From Shewanella sp. MBTL60-007 (GTDB lineage Bacteria; Pseudomonadota; Gammaproteobacteria; Enterobacterales; Shewanellaceae): a stretch of 44,503 bases of DNA. The translations under genes were made by a program, and so were the position numbers. The stretch is taken from the NCBI RefSeq assembly GCF_019654915.1, contig NZ_BPET01000052.1, forward strand, positions 1 through 44,503, given 5' to 3'. The notes beneath the pieces were generated by a model that saw only the letters and a list, made by a program, of their open reading frames with translations, had not been told where the DNA came from and ran no database searches. This document shows, piece by piece, positions 8,762 through 16,533 of the stretch. Numbering within the stretch: the first letter of the stretch is position 1; every line of letters starts with the position of its first letter.

Positions 8762-9240
8762 ATTGCTTTGGTTACCTTTTGGTTACAAGTTCGCAACTAA
8801 AATATTACAATTGTTTTTTGAAGTGTAGTCATAGTGATATGCTAATTGATTGATGTAATTGACATTAAAGGGGGGAATTAAGGTTTGAGGCTGTTTTTGA
8901 TAAATTCACAACTTGTTTATGCTTAATTTCTTCTTTAAATCAGTATATTAAGTTGCTTGATGTGTTACAAAGTGTAACAAAAAGGCGCTGCTCGCTTAGT
9001 TGACTCTACAGCGTGTATGAACCATGGACATATATGGACGTTCTAGGTTAGTCAAAGTAGTACTTCGCTAACAGTGGTACTTATGCCTTGGTTAGCTGTA
9101 CTTGTTAGCCACTTATAACGTCTTAACTAAAAAGATTTTTTTTGCTCCGCAGAGAGCACTATATAGACGTTCTTTGGTCAACCTAAGTTGATTGCTAATG
9201 AAGTCTGTTCATAATTTTAATGATATTAAAAAGGGACTTT
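8762..9240. other. Intergenic region with a near-duplicate motif
   Basis: No gene found. It holds the promoter region of the protease (leftward) and upstream DNA of a small ORF (rightward). The motif TATATGGACGTTCT at 9031-9044 recurs as TATATAGACGTTCT at about 9161-9174, some 130 bases apart, and each is followed by related sequence (GTTAGTCAAAG; GGTCAACCTAAG). It may be a duplicated protein-binding or promoter element. Confidence 0.35.
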
Positions 9241-9342
9241 ATGATTCGTTTTTTAAAAGGTAACGCTAAGCAGATTGCATTTATAACAGGTGCAATATTT
9301 GGCGCTTTTTTAGTTGTAATTGCTTATTTTGCGCTAACTTAG
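9241..9342 (+). CDS. Possible 33-residue single-pass membrane peptide
   Basis: The ATG at 9241 is preceded by AAGGGA at 9231-9236. The translation starts MIRFLKGNAKQIAF and continues as one hydrophobic segment (about residues 12-31) ending in FALT. A short basic N-terminus before a single membrane segment is typical of real bacterial small membrane proteins. It stands alone between the protease and the flavin oxidoreductase. No family is recognised; comparison between related genomes would decide. Confidence 0.5.
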   Translation: MIRFLKGNAKQIAFITGAIFGAFLVVIAYFALT

Positions 9343-9543
9343 CAGTTGCTATCTATAGCGTCTAGGAAACCATTCCCCTGCCGCATTTCTCATTTCCTAA
9401 ATTGTATTGCTCCATTAATTGGCAAAAGCTGAACCTAGCTTAAGGAATTTCTTATATTTTGCGCGTAGGATCCTGCGCCTGCTGTTTTTGTTGCTTGCTA
9501 ACTTGGTTGGCAAGAGCTGAATAAGATTTTAAGAGGATTGCAC

Positions 9544-10644
9544 TTGAGCACTTTGTTTTCACCCGCCCGTATTGGCAACATGACACTAAAAAACCGCTTT
9601 GTAAGAAGCGCAACTTGGGAAAATATGGCAACCGAAACAGGCCATATGACTGACAAGTTGTACTCAGTGTATGAAGAACTTGCCAAAGGGGAGGTTGGGC
9701 TGATTGTTACTGGCTACGCTAACATTGTTGCTGAAGAAAAGCCTAACGCGGGTATGATGGGTATATATGACGACTCGTTTATCGCCGAGTACCAAAAGCT
9801 GACTGAGTTGGTACATGGCTATGATTCGAAAATCGTCATGCAGCTGGCTTATGGTGGCACTAAGACCACTTACAATGTGGGCGAACGCGTGATTTTCGCA
9901 CCGAGTGCCATCGCCGAGCGTGGTACCCAGACCATGGGTAAGGCAATGACTAAAGCCGAGATCGATTACATTGTTAAGGCGTTTGCCGCGGCGAGTTATC
10001 GTGCCCAACAATCAGGCTTTGATGGTGTTGAGATCCATGCCGCGCATACTTATCTTATTAACCAATTCTTAAGCCCATATTATAATCAGCGTGAAGATGA
10101 ATACGGTGGCAGCCTTGAGAACCGTATGCGCTTTTTGTTGGAGATTTATACTGAGATCCGTAAGTTGGTTGGTGATGATTACCCGATCTTAGTCAAGCTA
10201 ACAGCCTCTGAGTTTTTCGACGGCGGCTTAACTTTCGACGAGACCCGTAGCATCTGTAAGAAGCTGGAATCGGTTGGCGTTGATGCGATTATTATCTCTG
10301 GCAACATTCACGGTAATGCAAATACCCTAGTTGGCGAATCATTTGATGGTTATACCATTCAAAGTGAAGGTTACTTCCGTGAATACGGCGCGGTGATCAG
10401 CCAAGAGGTGAAGGTGCCAGTTATTACCGTTGGCGGGCTTGCCGATATTTGCGCTATCGAAGAGCTTGCCGATACCACTAATATCGACTTTTTTGCATTG
10501 TCACGGCCATTACTCGCAGAGCCACACTTAGTTAAGCGATGGCTGGACGGCAGTAAGGCTGAAGTGGATTGTGAACGCTGCTCTAAGTGTCGTACTAAGC
10601 GCGGTAATTTTTGCGTGGTATATAAAAAGCGTAACGCTGCTTAG
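9544..10644 (+). CDS. Old-yellow-enzyme-family NADH:flavin oxidoreductase with C-terminal Cys cluster
   Basis: 366 residues from the TTG at 9544, chosen because AGAGGA at 9532-9537 is then six bases upstream; the TTG at 9538 would be too close. The protein is a single FMN-binding TIM barrel: MSTLFSPARIGNMTLKNRF at the N-terminus, VEIHAAHTYLINQFLSP with active-site His165 and His168, then the family hallmark REDEYGGSLENRMRF. Unlike classical OYEs it ends in a Cys cluster (Cys343, 346, 349, 357) placed where 2,4-dienoyl-CoA reductase-type members carry their iron-sulphur ligands, but the spacing CX2CX2CX7C differs and no FAD/NADPH domain follows. It probably reduces an activated double bond; the substrate is unknown. 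Confidence 0.9.
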   Translation: MSTLFSPARIGNMTLKNRFVRSATWENMATETGHMTDKLYSVYEELAKGEVGLIVTGYANIVAEEKPNAGMMGIYDDSFIAEYQKLTELVHGYDSKIVMQLAYGGTKTTYNVGERVIFAPSAIAERGTQTMGKAMTKAEIDYIVKAFAAASYRAQQSGFDGVEIHAAHTYLINQFLSPYYNQREDEYGGSLENRMRFLLEIYTEIRKLVGDDYPILVKLTASEFFDGGLTFDETRSICKKLESVGVDAIIISGNIHGNANTLVGESFDGYTIQSEGYFREYGAVISQEVKVPVITVGGLADICAIEELADTTNIDFFALSRPLLAEPHLVKRWLDGSKAEVDCERCSKCRTKRGNFCVVYKKRNAA

Positions 10645-10660
10645 GCTTGTTATCGCGACG

Positions 10661-10686
10661 GTTGGCACGATTGCTATTGTGCCAAC
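10661..10686 (+). terminator. Possible terminator after the flavin oxidoreductase
   Basis: GTTGGCAC (10661-10668) pairs with GTGCCAAC (10679-10686). No immediate T run follows, so it may only be a transcript-end hairpin. The rest of 10645-11146 (about 500 bases) has no gene; it holds a 7-bp inverted repeat AAACGCC/GGCGTTT at 10813-10834 and the promoter region of the transporter. Confidence 0.45.
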
Positions 10687-11146
10687 ATCTACAGTTTTGC
10701 TCTCTTTTTATCTTTAGTCATTGCCATCGATACCTCTGGGTTCCCCCCCAAAAACCGCAATGTAAAATTGCTGACATTTAGTGCAAACTCATTTATGGAC
10801 AAAATGACCCACAAACGCCGCTAGAAAGGCGTTTAGCCTAGTTTTGCTGCATTAATAACCCTTAGGGATTTTTTACCTTTTTACATGTGAGATTTGCATC
10901 ACAACTTTGATTGATTCGAGAGATAAGTTTGTCGACAGCAAGCCCGGTTAACATTATTTTATCCTAAGTCCATATTAATCGTAATCTGGGCAACTTTCGG
11001 GTGTTATTAGCTTTACAAAAAAAACCGTTCACACACAATATTCATACTCTTCTACTTAGTATAAAACCCATCTGTTCTTTTGCGCAGACGGGCTCTTGTG
11101 GTGTGTACTTGATTAAATCTGTATTTAGTTGTTGCGGACAAAAAAA

Positions 11147-13099
11147 ATGAAAAAACACTTCGAGCTTATCGATAAGCCGACATTTATCGGCGCGTTAATA
11201 TTACTGCTTGCAGTCGTTATCCCCCTACTAGTGTTTCCCGCTGAAGGCGCAGAGTGGATTGCAGTAGCTAAAACATTTATGACAGATAAGTTAGGTTTTG
11301 CTTATTTAGGTCTGGGTTTAGCGGCGTTCTTCTTCATGATCTATATCGTCTTCTCTGATATTGGTCAGATTAAACTCGGTGATCCTGATGAAAAGCCAGA
11401 GTTTGCACTTGCGTCTTGGGCTGCGATGCTGTTCTGTGGTGGTATTGGCGCAAGTATCTTGTATTGGGGCACGATCGAGTGGGCTTACTATTATCAAAAC
11501 CCACCATTTCAGTTAGAGCCTGGTAGTGAAGAAGCCGTACGCTGGGCGGCGACTTATGGCCTGTTCCACTGGGGGCCTATCGCCTGGTGTATCTATATGA
11601 TCCCTGCGATCCCAATTGCTTACTTCTTCTATGTTCGTAAGCAACCAGTACTTAAGGTTTCTGCGGCGTTGATGCCAGTTATCGGTGAAGCAAACAGCTT
11701 TGGTAAGCTAGGTAAGTTTATCGATATTCTGTTTATCTTCGGTTTATTGGGGGGCGCGGCAACGACCTTAGGTCTAGCGGCTCCGTTGATCAACGAAGGT
11801 ATCAGTTACCTATTCGATATCCCTACCACCACTGGCAGCCAAATTGGCGTGTTGATGCTATGTACAGCAATCTTTGCCTATTCTGCTTATATGGGCATGG
11901 ATAAAGGCATTAAGATCTTAAGTAACATCAACTTCTGGGGCGCCTTAGGTTTACTGCTGTTTGTGCTTGTTTGTGGTCCAACGATCTTCATGTTGGAAAC
12001 AGGTCTAGACTCAATTGGCCGTATGCTATCTAACTTCTTTGTGATGGCGACTTGGGCAGAACCGTTTGGTGGTTTAGGCACGTTTGCCGATACTCACTTT
12101 CCACAAGACTGGACGATTTTCTACTGGGCGTGGTGGTTAGTGTTTGCACCTAGCATGGGGCTGTTCGTTGCACGTATCTCTCGTGGTAGAACGATCAAGC
12201 AGATGGTGTCTGGTGCGGTATTCTTCGGCTCGCTTGGCTGTTCAATGTACTTCATCATTTTGGGTAACTATGGTCTTTCTCTACAGCTATCTGGTCAGTT
12301 AGATGTGGTGAATATCCTTAATACTGAGGGCGCGACTCGTGCTATTTTCGCAACGTTAGAGCAGTTACCTTTTAGCACGCTGATCATCGCACTGTTTACC
12401 CTGTTATGTGTGATTTTCACTGCGACGACCTTTGACTCAATCTCTTATATTTTAGCATCGGTTGTACAAACTAACGTGACTGATGATCCTATGCGTTGGA
12501 ACCGACTATTCTGGGCGTTTGCCTTATCGTTTATGCCGTCGGCATTGATGTTTATGGGTGGTTTAGCCACATTGCAAACTGCGGCGATTGTCGGTGGCTT
12601 GCCGCTATTGGTTATTGCTGTGATGCTGATGATCTCTGGTGTTAAAGCGGCGACGTTAGACTTAAGCCATCAAGATGACTATGTGGATCCTGTTATCAAT
12701 ATTTCAGATCTACCTGACGTCGACCCTTGGAGTAAAGAGGGTCAAGCACTGGCACGCTTTGAGCTATTACGTGATAACGCCATCGATGCGGCTAACCTTG
12801 AGCGTGAAGCTAACGATGCAATCTGGATGCTTAAAAAGCAATTGCGTAAAGAGGCGTTAGCACGTGGTGAATCAAGCGTTGACTTAGGTGATGCGCCTGA
12901 TGAGATTCTGGAAAAGCTACAACAGCTAACTGATGAGTCTATGAAAGCTAAAGAAGCTAAGCTTGCGGCGTCTGAATTGGCTCAAGAAGCGCGCGTAGCT
13001 TTCGATGCATTGATGCGTAGCAAGGAAGAGGAAGAGGCGTTATTAGCTCATGAAGAGGTTAAGCAGGCTATTCAATCGAGACTGAATACGTCTAGCTAA
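11147..13099 (+). CDS. BCCT-family transporter, CaiT-like, with long cytoplasmic tail
   Basis: 650 residues from the ATG at 11147 (a TTG 18 bases upstream is less likely). It has the 12-helix BCCT fold, spanning about residues 12-510, which moves betaine, carnitine, choline or related quaternary amines. YWGTIEWAYYYQNPPF (about 106-121) and the signature WTIFYWAWWLVFAPSMG (322-338) resemble CaiT closely; Trp322, Trp329 and Trp330 match its substrate-binding tryptophans. Met337 falls where CaiT has Met331, the residue that replaces a sodium ion there, which hints at sodium-independent transport. CaiT Tyr327 is Phe333 here. The last ~140 residues are hydrophilic, rich in Ala, Glu and Lys, and look coiled-coil; CaiT has no such tail. 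No carnitine enzymes are nearby, so the substrate is open. Its own terminator follows. Confidence 0.9.
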   Translation: MKKHFELIDKPTFIGALILLLAVVIPLLVFPAEGAEWIAVAKTFMTDKLGFAYLGLGLAAFFFMIYIVFSDIGQIKLGDPDEKPEFALASWAAMLFCGGIGASILYWGTIEWAYYYQNPPFQLEPGSEEAVRWAATYGLFHWGPIAWCIYMIPAIPIAYFFYVRKQPVLKVSAALMPVIGEANSFGKLGKFIDILFIFGLLGGAATTLGLAAPLINEGISYLFDIPTTTGSQIGVLMLCTAIFAYSAYMGMDKGIKILSNINFWGALGLLLFVLVCGPTIFMLETGLDSIGRMLSNFFVMATWAEPFGGLGTFADTHFPQDWTIFYWAWWLVFAPSMGLFVARISRGRTIKQMVSGAVFFGSLGCSMYFIILGNYGLSLQLSGQLDVVNILNTEGATRAIFATLEQLPFSTLIIALFTLLCVIFTATTFDSISYILASVVQTNVTDDPMRWNRLFWAFALSFMPSALMFMGGLATLQTAAIVGGLPLLVIAVMLMISGVKAATLDLSHQDDYVDPVINISDLPDVDPWSKEGQALARFELLRDNAIDAANLEREANDAIWMLKKQLRKEALARGESSVDLGDAPDEILEKLQQLTDESMKAKEAKLAASELAQEARVAFDALMRSKEEEEALLAHEEVKQAIQSRLNTSS

Positions 13100-13142
13100 T
13101 CGTTTAATGGCTAATGCTTGATAAAGGATTAACTATAAACAC

Positions 13143-13172
13143 AAAAAAGCCGCTTATTTAGCGGCTTTTTTT
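13143..13172. terminator. Bidirectional terminator between the BCCT gene and gor
   Basis: AAAAAAGCCGC pairs with GCGGCTTTTTT around TTATTTA. A and T runs on both sides let it serve the rightward transporter and the leftward gor gene, which converge here. Confidence 0.92.
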
Positions 13173-13199
13173 ATTGAAAATTGATTGGTAATCAAGTGA

Positions 13200-14555
13200 T
13201 TACCTCATAGTGACAAACTCTTCGGCACCCGTTGGATGGATAGCCACTACCGCATCGAAATCAGCCTTAGTTGCTCCCATCTTCATTGCCACGCCGAAGC
13301 CCTGCAGAATTTCATCCATACCATAACCGATACCGTGAATACCCACGACTTTCTGATTGTCGCCAGCGCAGATAAGTTTCATTTTACAAGCCTGACGGTG
13401 TGCGGTGACTGCGGTGTACATAGAAGTGAAACCTGAGGTGTACACGGTCACGTTCTCTTCACCGTACTCAGCCTTAGCTTCTGGTTCGGTTAAACCCATG
13501 GTGCCGATAGCTGGGTGGCTAAATACTACGGTTGGAATGCAGCTGTAATCCATCTTGGCATCTGTCATGCCGTTAAATAGTCGTTCCGATAACAAACGAC
13601 CCGCTTTAACGGCTACTGGCGTGAGCTCTACACCGCCCGCCATGATATCGCCGACACAATAGATCCCTTGGTCTGTGGTGTTTTGTTGCTCATCGGTGAT
13701 TACATAGCCCTTGGCATCTAGCTCAACCTTGGTATTTTCAAGACCAATGTTGCCAGTTGATGGTTGGCGACCAATCGCCCAAATTAAGCAATCAACTTCG
13801 TAGCTCTCACCATTTTCAATCTTAAGAGTAAGACTGCCATCGCTATTTTTGGTGACCGACTCAGGGATGCTATGGGTGTGCAGTGTTGGGCCTTCTGTCG
13901 CCATTGACTCCATCAGTGCTTCACTCAACATTGGGTCGAAGTTACGCAGTGGTGCATGTTTACGAACAAATAGGTGAGTATCGCTACCTAGTGCTTGCAG
14001 TACACCGGCGACTTCGACAGCGATGTAACCCGCGCCAATTACAGCTACGCGCTTAGGTTGCTCCGCAAGAGCGAAAAAGCCATCAGAATCGATACCGTAC
14101 TCGGCACCGGGAATGTTCGGGATTGTGGCGGCACCGCCAGTGGCGATCAAGATATTATCAGCAGTGTAGTGTTCGCCGTTCACTTCTATGGTGCGGCTAT
14201 CGACGAAGCGACCGTAGCCGCGAACTAAGGTAACGCCATTGCTTTCTAAGCCACGGTCGTAAGAGCCATGGATACGGCCGATATAAGCTTCACGGCTGGC
14301 TACAAGCGTGCTCCAGTCAAACTTATTCACAGTGACATCGAAACCATAATCTTTAGCATAAAGGTGCATGGCTTCAGCTACTTGTGCTCCGTACCACATT
14401 ACTTTTTTCGGTACACAACCTACGTTAACACAGGTGCCGCCTAGCTCTTTCGCTTCGATAAGTAGTACTTTGGCGCCACGCATGGCCGCTCTGTTAGCCG
14501 ATGCAATACCGCCGCTACCCGCACCAAGACAGATATAATCAAAATGTTGAGCCAT
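13200..14555 (-). CDS. gor: Glutathione reductase
   Basis: 451 residues from the ATG at 14555, which has GGAG six bases upstream; this matches the usual ~450 residues. The enzyme reduces glutathione disulphide with NADPH in the cytoplasm. FAD-binding GAGSGG lies at 11-16; the redox disulphide is Cys42/Cys47 in GGTCVNVGCVPKK. The NADPH site has GAGYIAVEVAGVL followed by Arg residues in LFVRKHAPLRNF, which favour NADPH over NADH. The active-site AIHPTGAEEFV is near the C-terminus. In E. coli gor is next to rlmJ; here rlmJ is 23 kb away. No OxyR site was identified in the upstream gap at 14556-14823. Confidence 0.97.
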   Translation of the reverse strand: MAQHFDYICLGAGSGGIASANRAAMRGAKVLLIEAKELGGTCVNVGCVPKKVMWYGAQVAEAMHLYAKDYGFDVTVNKFDWSTLVASREAYIGRIHGSYDRGLESNGVTLVRGYGRFVDSRTIEVNGEHYTADNILIATGGAATIPNIPGAEYGIDSDGFFALAEQPKRVAVIGAGYIAVEVAGVLQALGSDTHLFVRKHAPLRNFDPMLSEALMESMATEGPTLHTHSIPESVTKNSDGSLTLKIENGESYEVDCLIWAIGRQPSTGNIGLENTKVELDAKGYVITDEQQNTTDQGIYCVGDIMAGGVELTPVAVKAGRLLSERLFNGMTDAKMDYSCIPTVVFSHPAIGTMGLTEPEAKAEYGEENVTVYTSGFTSMYTAVTAHRQACKMKLICAGDNQKVVGIHGIGYGMDEILQGFGVAMKMGATKADFDAVVAIHPTGAEEFVTMR

Positions 14556-14823
14556 GTGTATCTCCAATAAAGTTGCGAACTGTGCAATAAAGGTTGAAAG
14601 TAAGGCCGCCTTTATTGCGATAATTATGCTTAAGACGTTGGTTGCCCGAAAAAGACGAACAATCCATGACGAATTAACAATTTGGCTTTAGCCAGTTCAA
14701 GATCAAGCCATTGTAGAGGGAATTTTTTAATCCAGCTAGCCCCATAAATTATCAGTTAGAACACTTTAACTATTAACCATAAACCACAGGCTTAGTCCGA
14801 TGGCTATTATCAAGAGACTGACT

Positions 14824-15306
14824 TTAACGCCTGTACTGACAGGCTGCATGGTCACTTTGAGCAGGGCCTTCTGCACCGCATTTCATACACTCCCATTCAT
14901 CTTGTCGAATTTTGAGTTCTTGCTGGTAATGGCGATTGCGTGAGTTAACCCCTGAGCTAATCTGGCGCTCTAGACTGTTCATGCGAGCGTTAAGCCAGCG
15001 ACAACCTGGGTCGTTGGCTACGCTGCTGCGACTGACGAGCTGTTGTTTACGACTCTTAGGTTTGGCTTTCTTATGCGGACTGTCTTTTGTCACGCGGGAC
15101 TGTGTTAATGATTGCTTGGAGTCTTCAATGGGAGGCGGTGAATAATTCAAGCTGCTCTTAGGCTGGTCGGGAAGTTCGAGCGGTTGCCCCTTATCGTTTA
15201 GCGCGCTACCTAGCTCTAGTGTTGGGCTATCGGGGTCGTGGCTATAACTGAGCTGGCTATAAACGATAATGAGCGTGACTAAAATTAAGCGCGATAGAAG
15301 TAACAT
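14824..15306 (-). CDS. Small exported Cys-containing protein of unknown function
   Basis: 160 residues. Residues 1-22 look like a signal peptide (MLLLSRLILVTLIIVYSQLSYS). The middle is a Pro/Ser/Lys-rich, probably disordered linker. The C-terminal ~60 residues begin DPGCRWLNARMNSLERQ and carry four more or less regularly placed Cys (CMKCG and a final Cys), suggesting a small disulphide-bonded domain. No family recognised. It lies between gor and the outer-membrane protein gene, all leftward. Confidence 0.75.
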   Translation of the reverse strand: MLLLSRLILVTLIIVYSQLSYSHDPDSPTLELGSALNDKGQPLELPDQPKSSLNYSPPPIEDSKQSLTQSRVTKDSPHKKAKPKSRKQQLVSRSSVANDPGCRWLNARMNSLERQISSGVNSRNRHYQQELKIRQDEWECMKCGAEGPAQSDHAACQYRR

Positions 15307-15411
15307 TCCCTGTTCCTCTTACTCAAGATTACTATCCGTGTAATCTGTTGTGTATCTTCAGGTGTTGCATACGCTTTTGCTAAAATCTGCATTATTAAGC
15401 GAAAGCGAAGA

Positions 15412-15444
15412 CAGTTAGCTATGAGTTGTTAGTATAGCTAACTG
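15412..15444. repeat. Inverted repeat between two minus-strand genes
   Basis: CAGTTAGCTAT and ATAGCTAACTG form an 11-bp perfect dyad with an 11-base loop. It lies 32 bases after the stop of the barrel protein gene and upstream of the small exported protein. There is no T run, so it could be a transcript-end hairpin or an operator. Confidence 0.55.
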
Positions 15445-15475
15445 CAACGAAGTAGAAACAATGAGTTAGGAATGG

Positions 15476-16258
15476 CTAGAAATTCCAGCTTAGGTGAAGG
15501 CCGGCATAGGTTTCATCTAGGCTACCTGTGACGCCATCATTACGAGCCTCAAGCTTAATATCTTCTTGAGCAATAGTATGGCTAATGTGGCCAGACATCA
15601 CTAAGTTATTCGGCAATAAATACTCGGCCTCTACACCAAACTGAAAGTGGTTGGCTCCATCATGTTCTTCAGTAGCGTATTGGAAGTCAAACCCTTGGGT
15701 TACATAGGGGCTGACGGTGAAACCTTGAGCCAACTCCCAGTTGCTGTGAAGGCTTACTTCAACGAAGTAACCCGCTGCTTCGGTGGAGTAGGTGTAGCTA
15801 ACCGACGGCACTAACCAGTCTACGGCCGTGTATTCGAGTGAGCTAAATAGCTCATTATCATGGGCGCGCTCATCACCATAGAACTCTAGACGTTGGTAAC
15901 CTACACTACCACTTAGGTTTTCACCTAGCTCAAAGCCATATTCAATACCAAAATTCCACTCGGTATAGTGTTGACTGTCGCCCCGTCCAACGGTGGCATA
16001 AATATTAAAGTTGTCTTTTTGTACTGCGGCGGTTGCCCAGTAGATGCCGCCTTTTTCTAGATTATTGCGTCCTTCTGAGATGTATTTCGAGTCCCAGCCA
16101 AGATCGATTAGGCCTTGAACCTGCCCGCTATCGTCTACAGGAAGCTGTTGGATGGCTATCGTGCTGTGTGAGTCATCTATGTTGACTGCTTCATCGGCAA
16201 AAGCTGCCGTACTCATTAATAGCGCTATTAACGCGGTGCATTGGCTGGTTTTCTTCAT
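15476..16258 (-). CDS. Outer-membrane beta-barrel protein, TorF-like
   Basis: 260 residues from the ATG at 16258. The further upstream start would add 34 residues before a clear signal peptide (MKKTSQCTALIALLMSTAAFA), so the shorter form is preferred. The mature part has alternating amphipathic strands and ends LHLSWNF with the C-terminal Phe used by BAM for barrel assembly. The strand beginning GLIDLGWDSKYISEGRNN is reminiscent of the TIGR02001/TorF-type putative porins. Substrate unknown. The upstream DNA (16260-16350) is very AT-rich; only half of a Fur-like site is visible. Confidence 0.8.
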   Translation of the reverse strand: MKKTSQCTALIALLMSTAAFADEAVNIDDSHSTIAIQQLPVDDSGQVQGLIDLGWDSKYISEGRNNLEKGGIYWATAAVQKDNFNIYATVGRGDSQHYTEWNFGIEYGFELGENLSGSVGYQRLEFYGDERAHDNELFSSLEYTAVDWLVPSVSYTYSTEAAGYFVEVSLHSNWELAQGFTVSPYVTQGFDFQYATEEHDGANHFQFGVEAEYLLPNNLVMSGHISHTIAQEDIKLEARNDGVTGSLDETYAGLHLSWNF

Positions 16259-16468
16259 GGTGAGACTCAAAATATAGGCGAAAGAAATAACACCTCGCAT
16301 ACTAGAACTATATATATGAATGTAAATGATAATTGCTCGTATTTGCGACATGGTTTGCAATACTAATTCTGTATAAAGTTTGTCCTGAAAAAGTTTGATT
16401 AAGATCTCAGTTGATGTGGTTTTTTATTGTTAGGACGCATTATGTTTATAAACAATTATGCTCTATAG

Positions 16469-16497
16469 ATTGAATACTGAGGTGTTCGCCCCTATCT
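16469..16497 (+). promoter_or_regulatory. Sigma-32-like promoter before prlC
   Basis: ATTGAA at 16469-16474 resembles the CTTGAA -35 of heat-shock promoters, and CCCCTATCT at 16489-16497 resembles the CCCCATNT -10, with 14 bases between. Transcription would start about 30 bases before the ATG. E. coli prlC is known as a heat-shock gene, which supports the reading. Confidence 0.55.
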
Positions 16498-16533
16498 CTA
16501 TAGCTATCAACATAGAATGTTAAGGAATCATCG

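Noticed and set aside
10884..10904. CRP site before the BCCT gene
   Set aside because: TGTGA and TCACA are present but eight bases apart instead of six, so a normal CRP dimer would not fit.
16310..16350. Fur box before the outer-membrane barrel gene
   Set aside because: Only one half (TGATAAT) matches; the opposite half does not.
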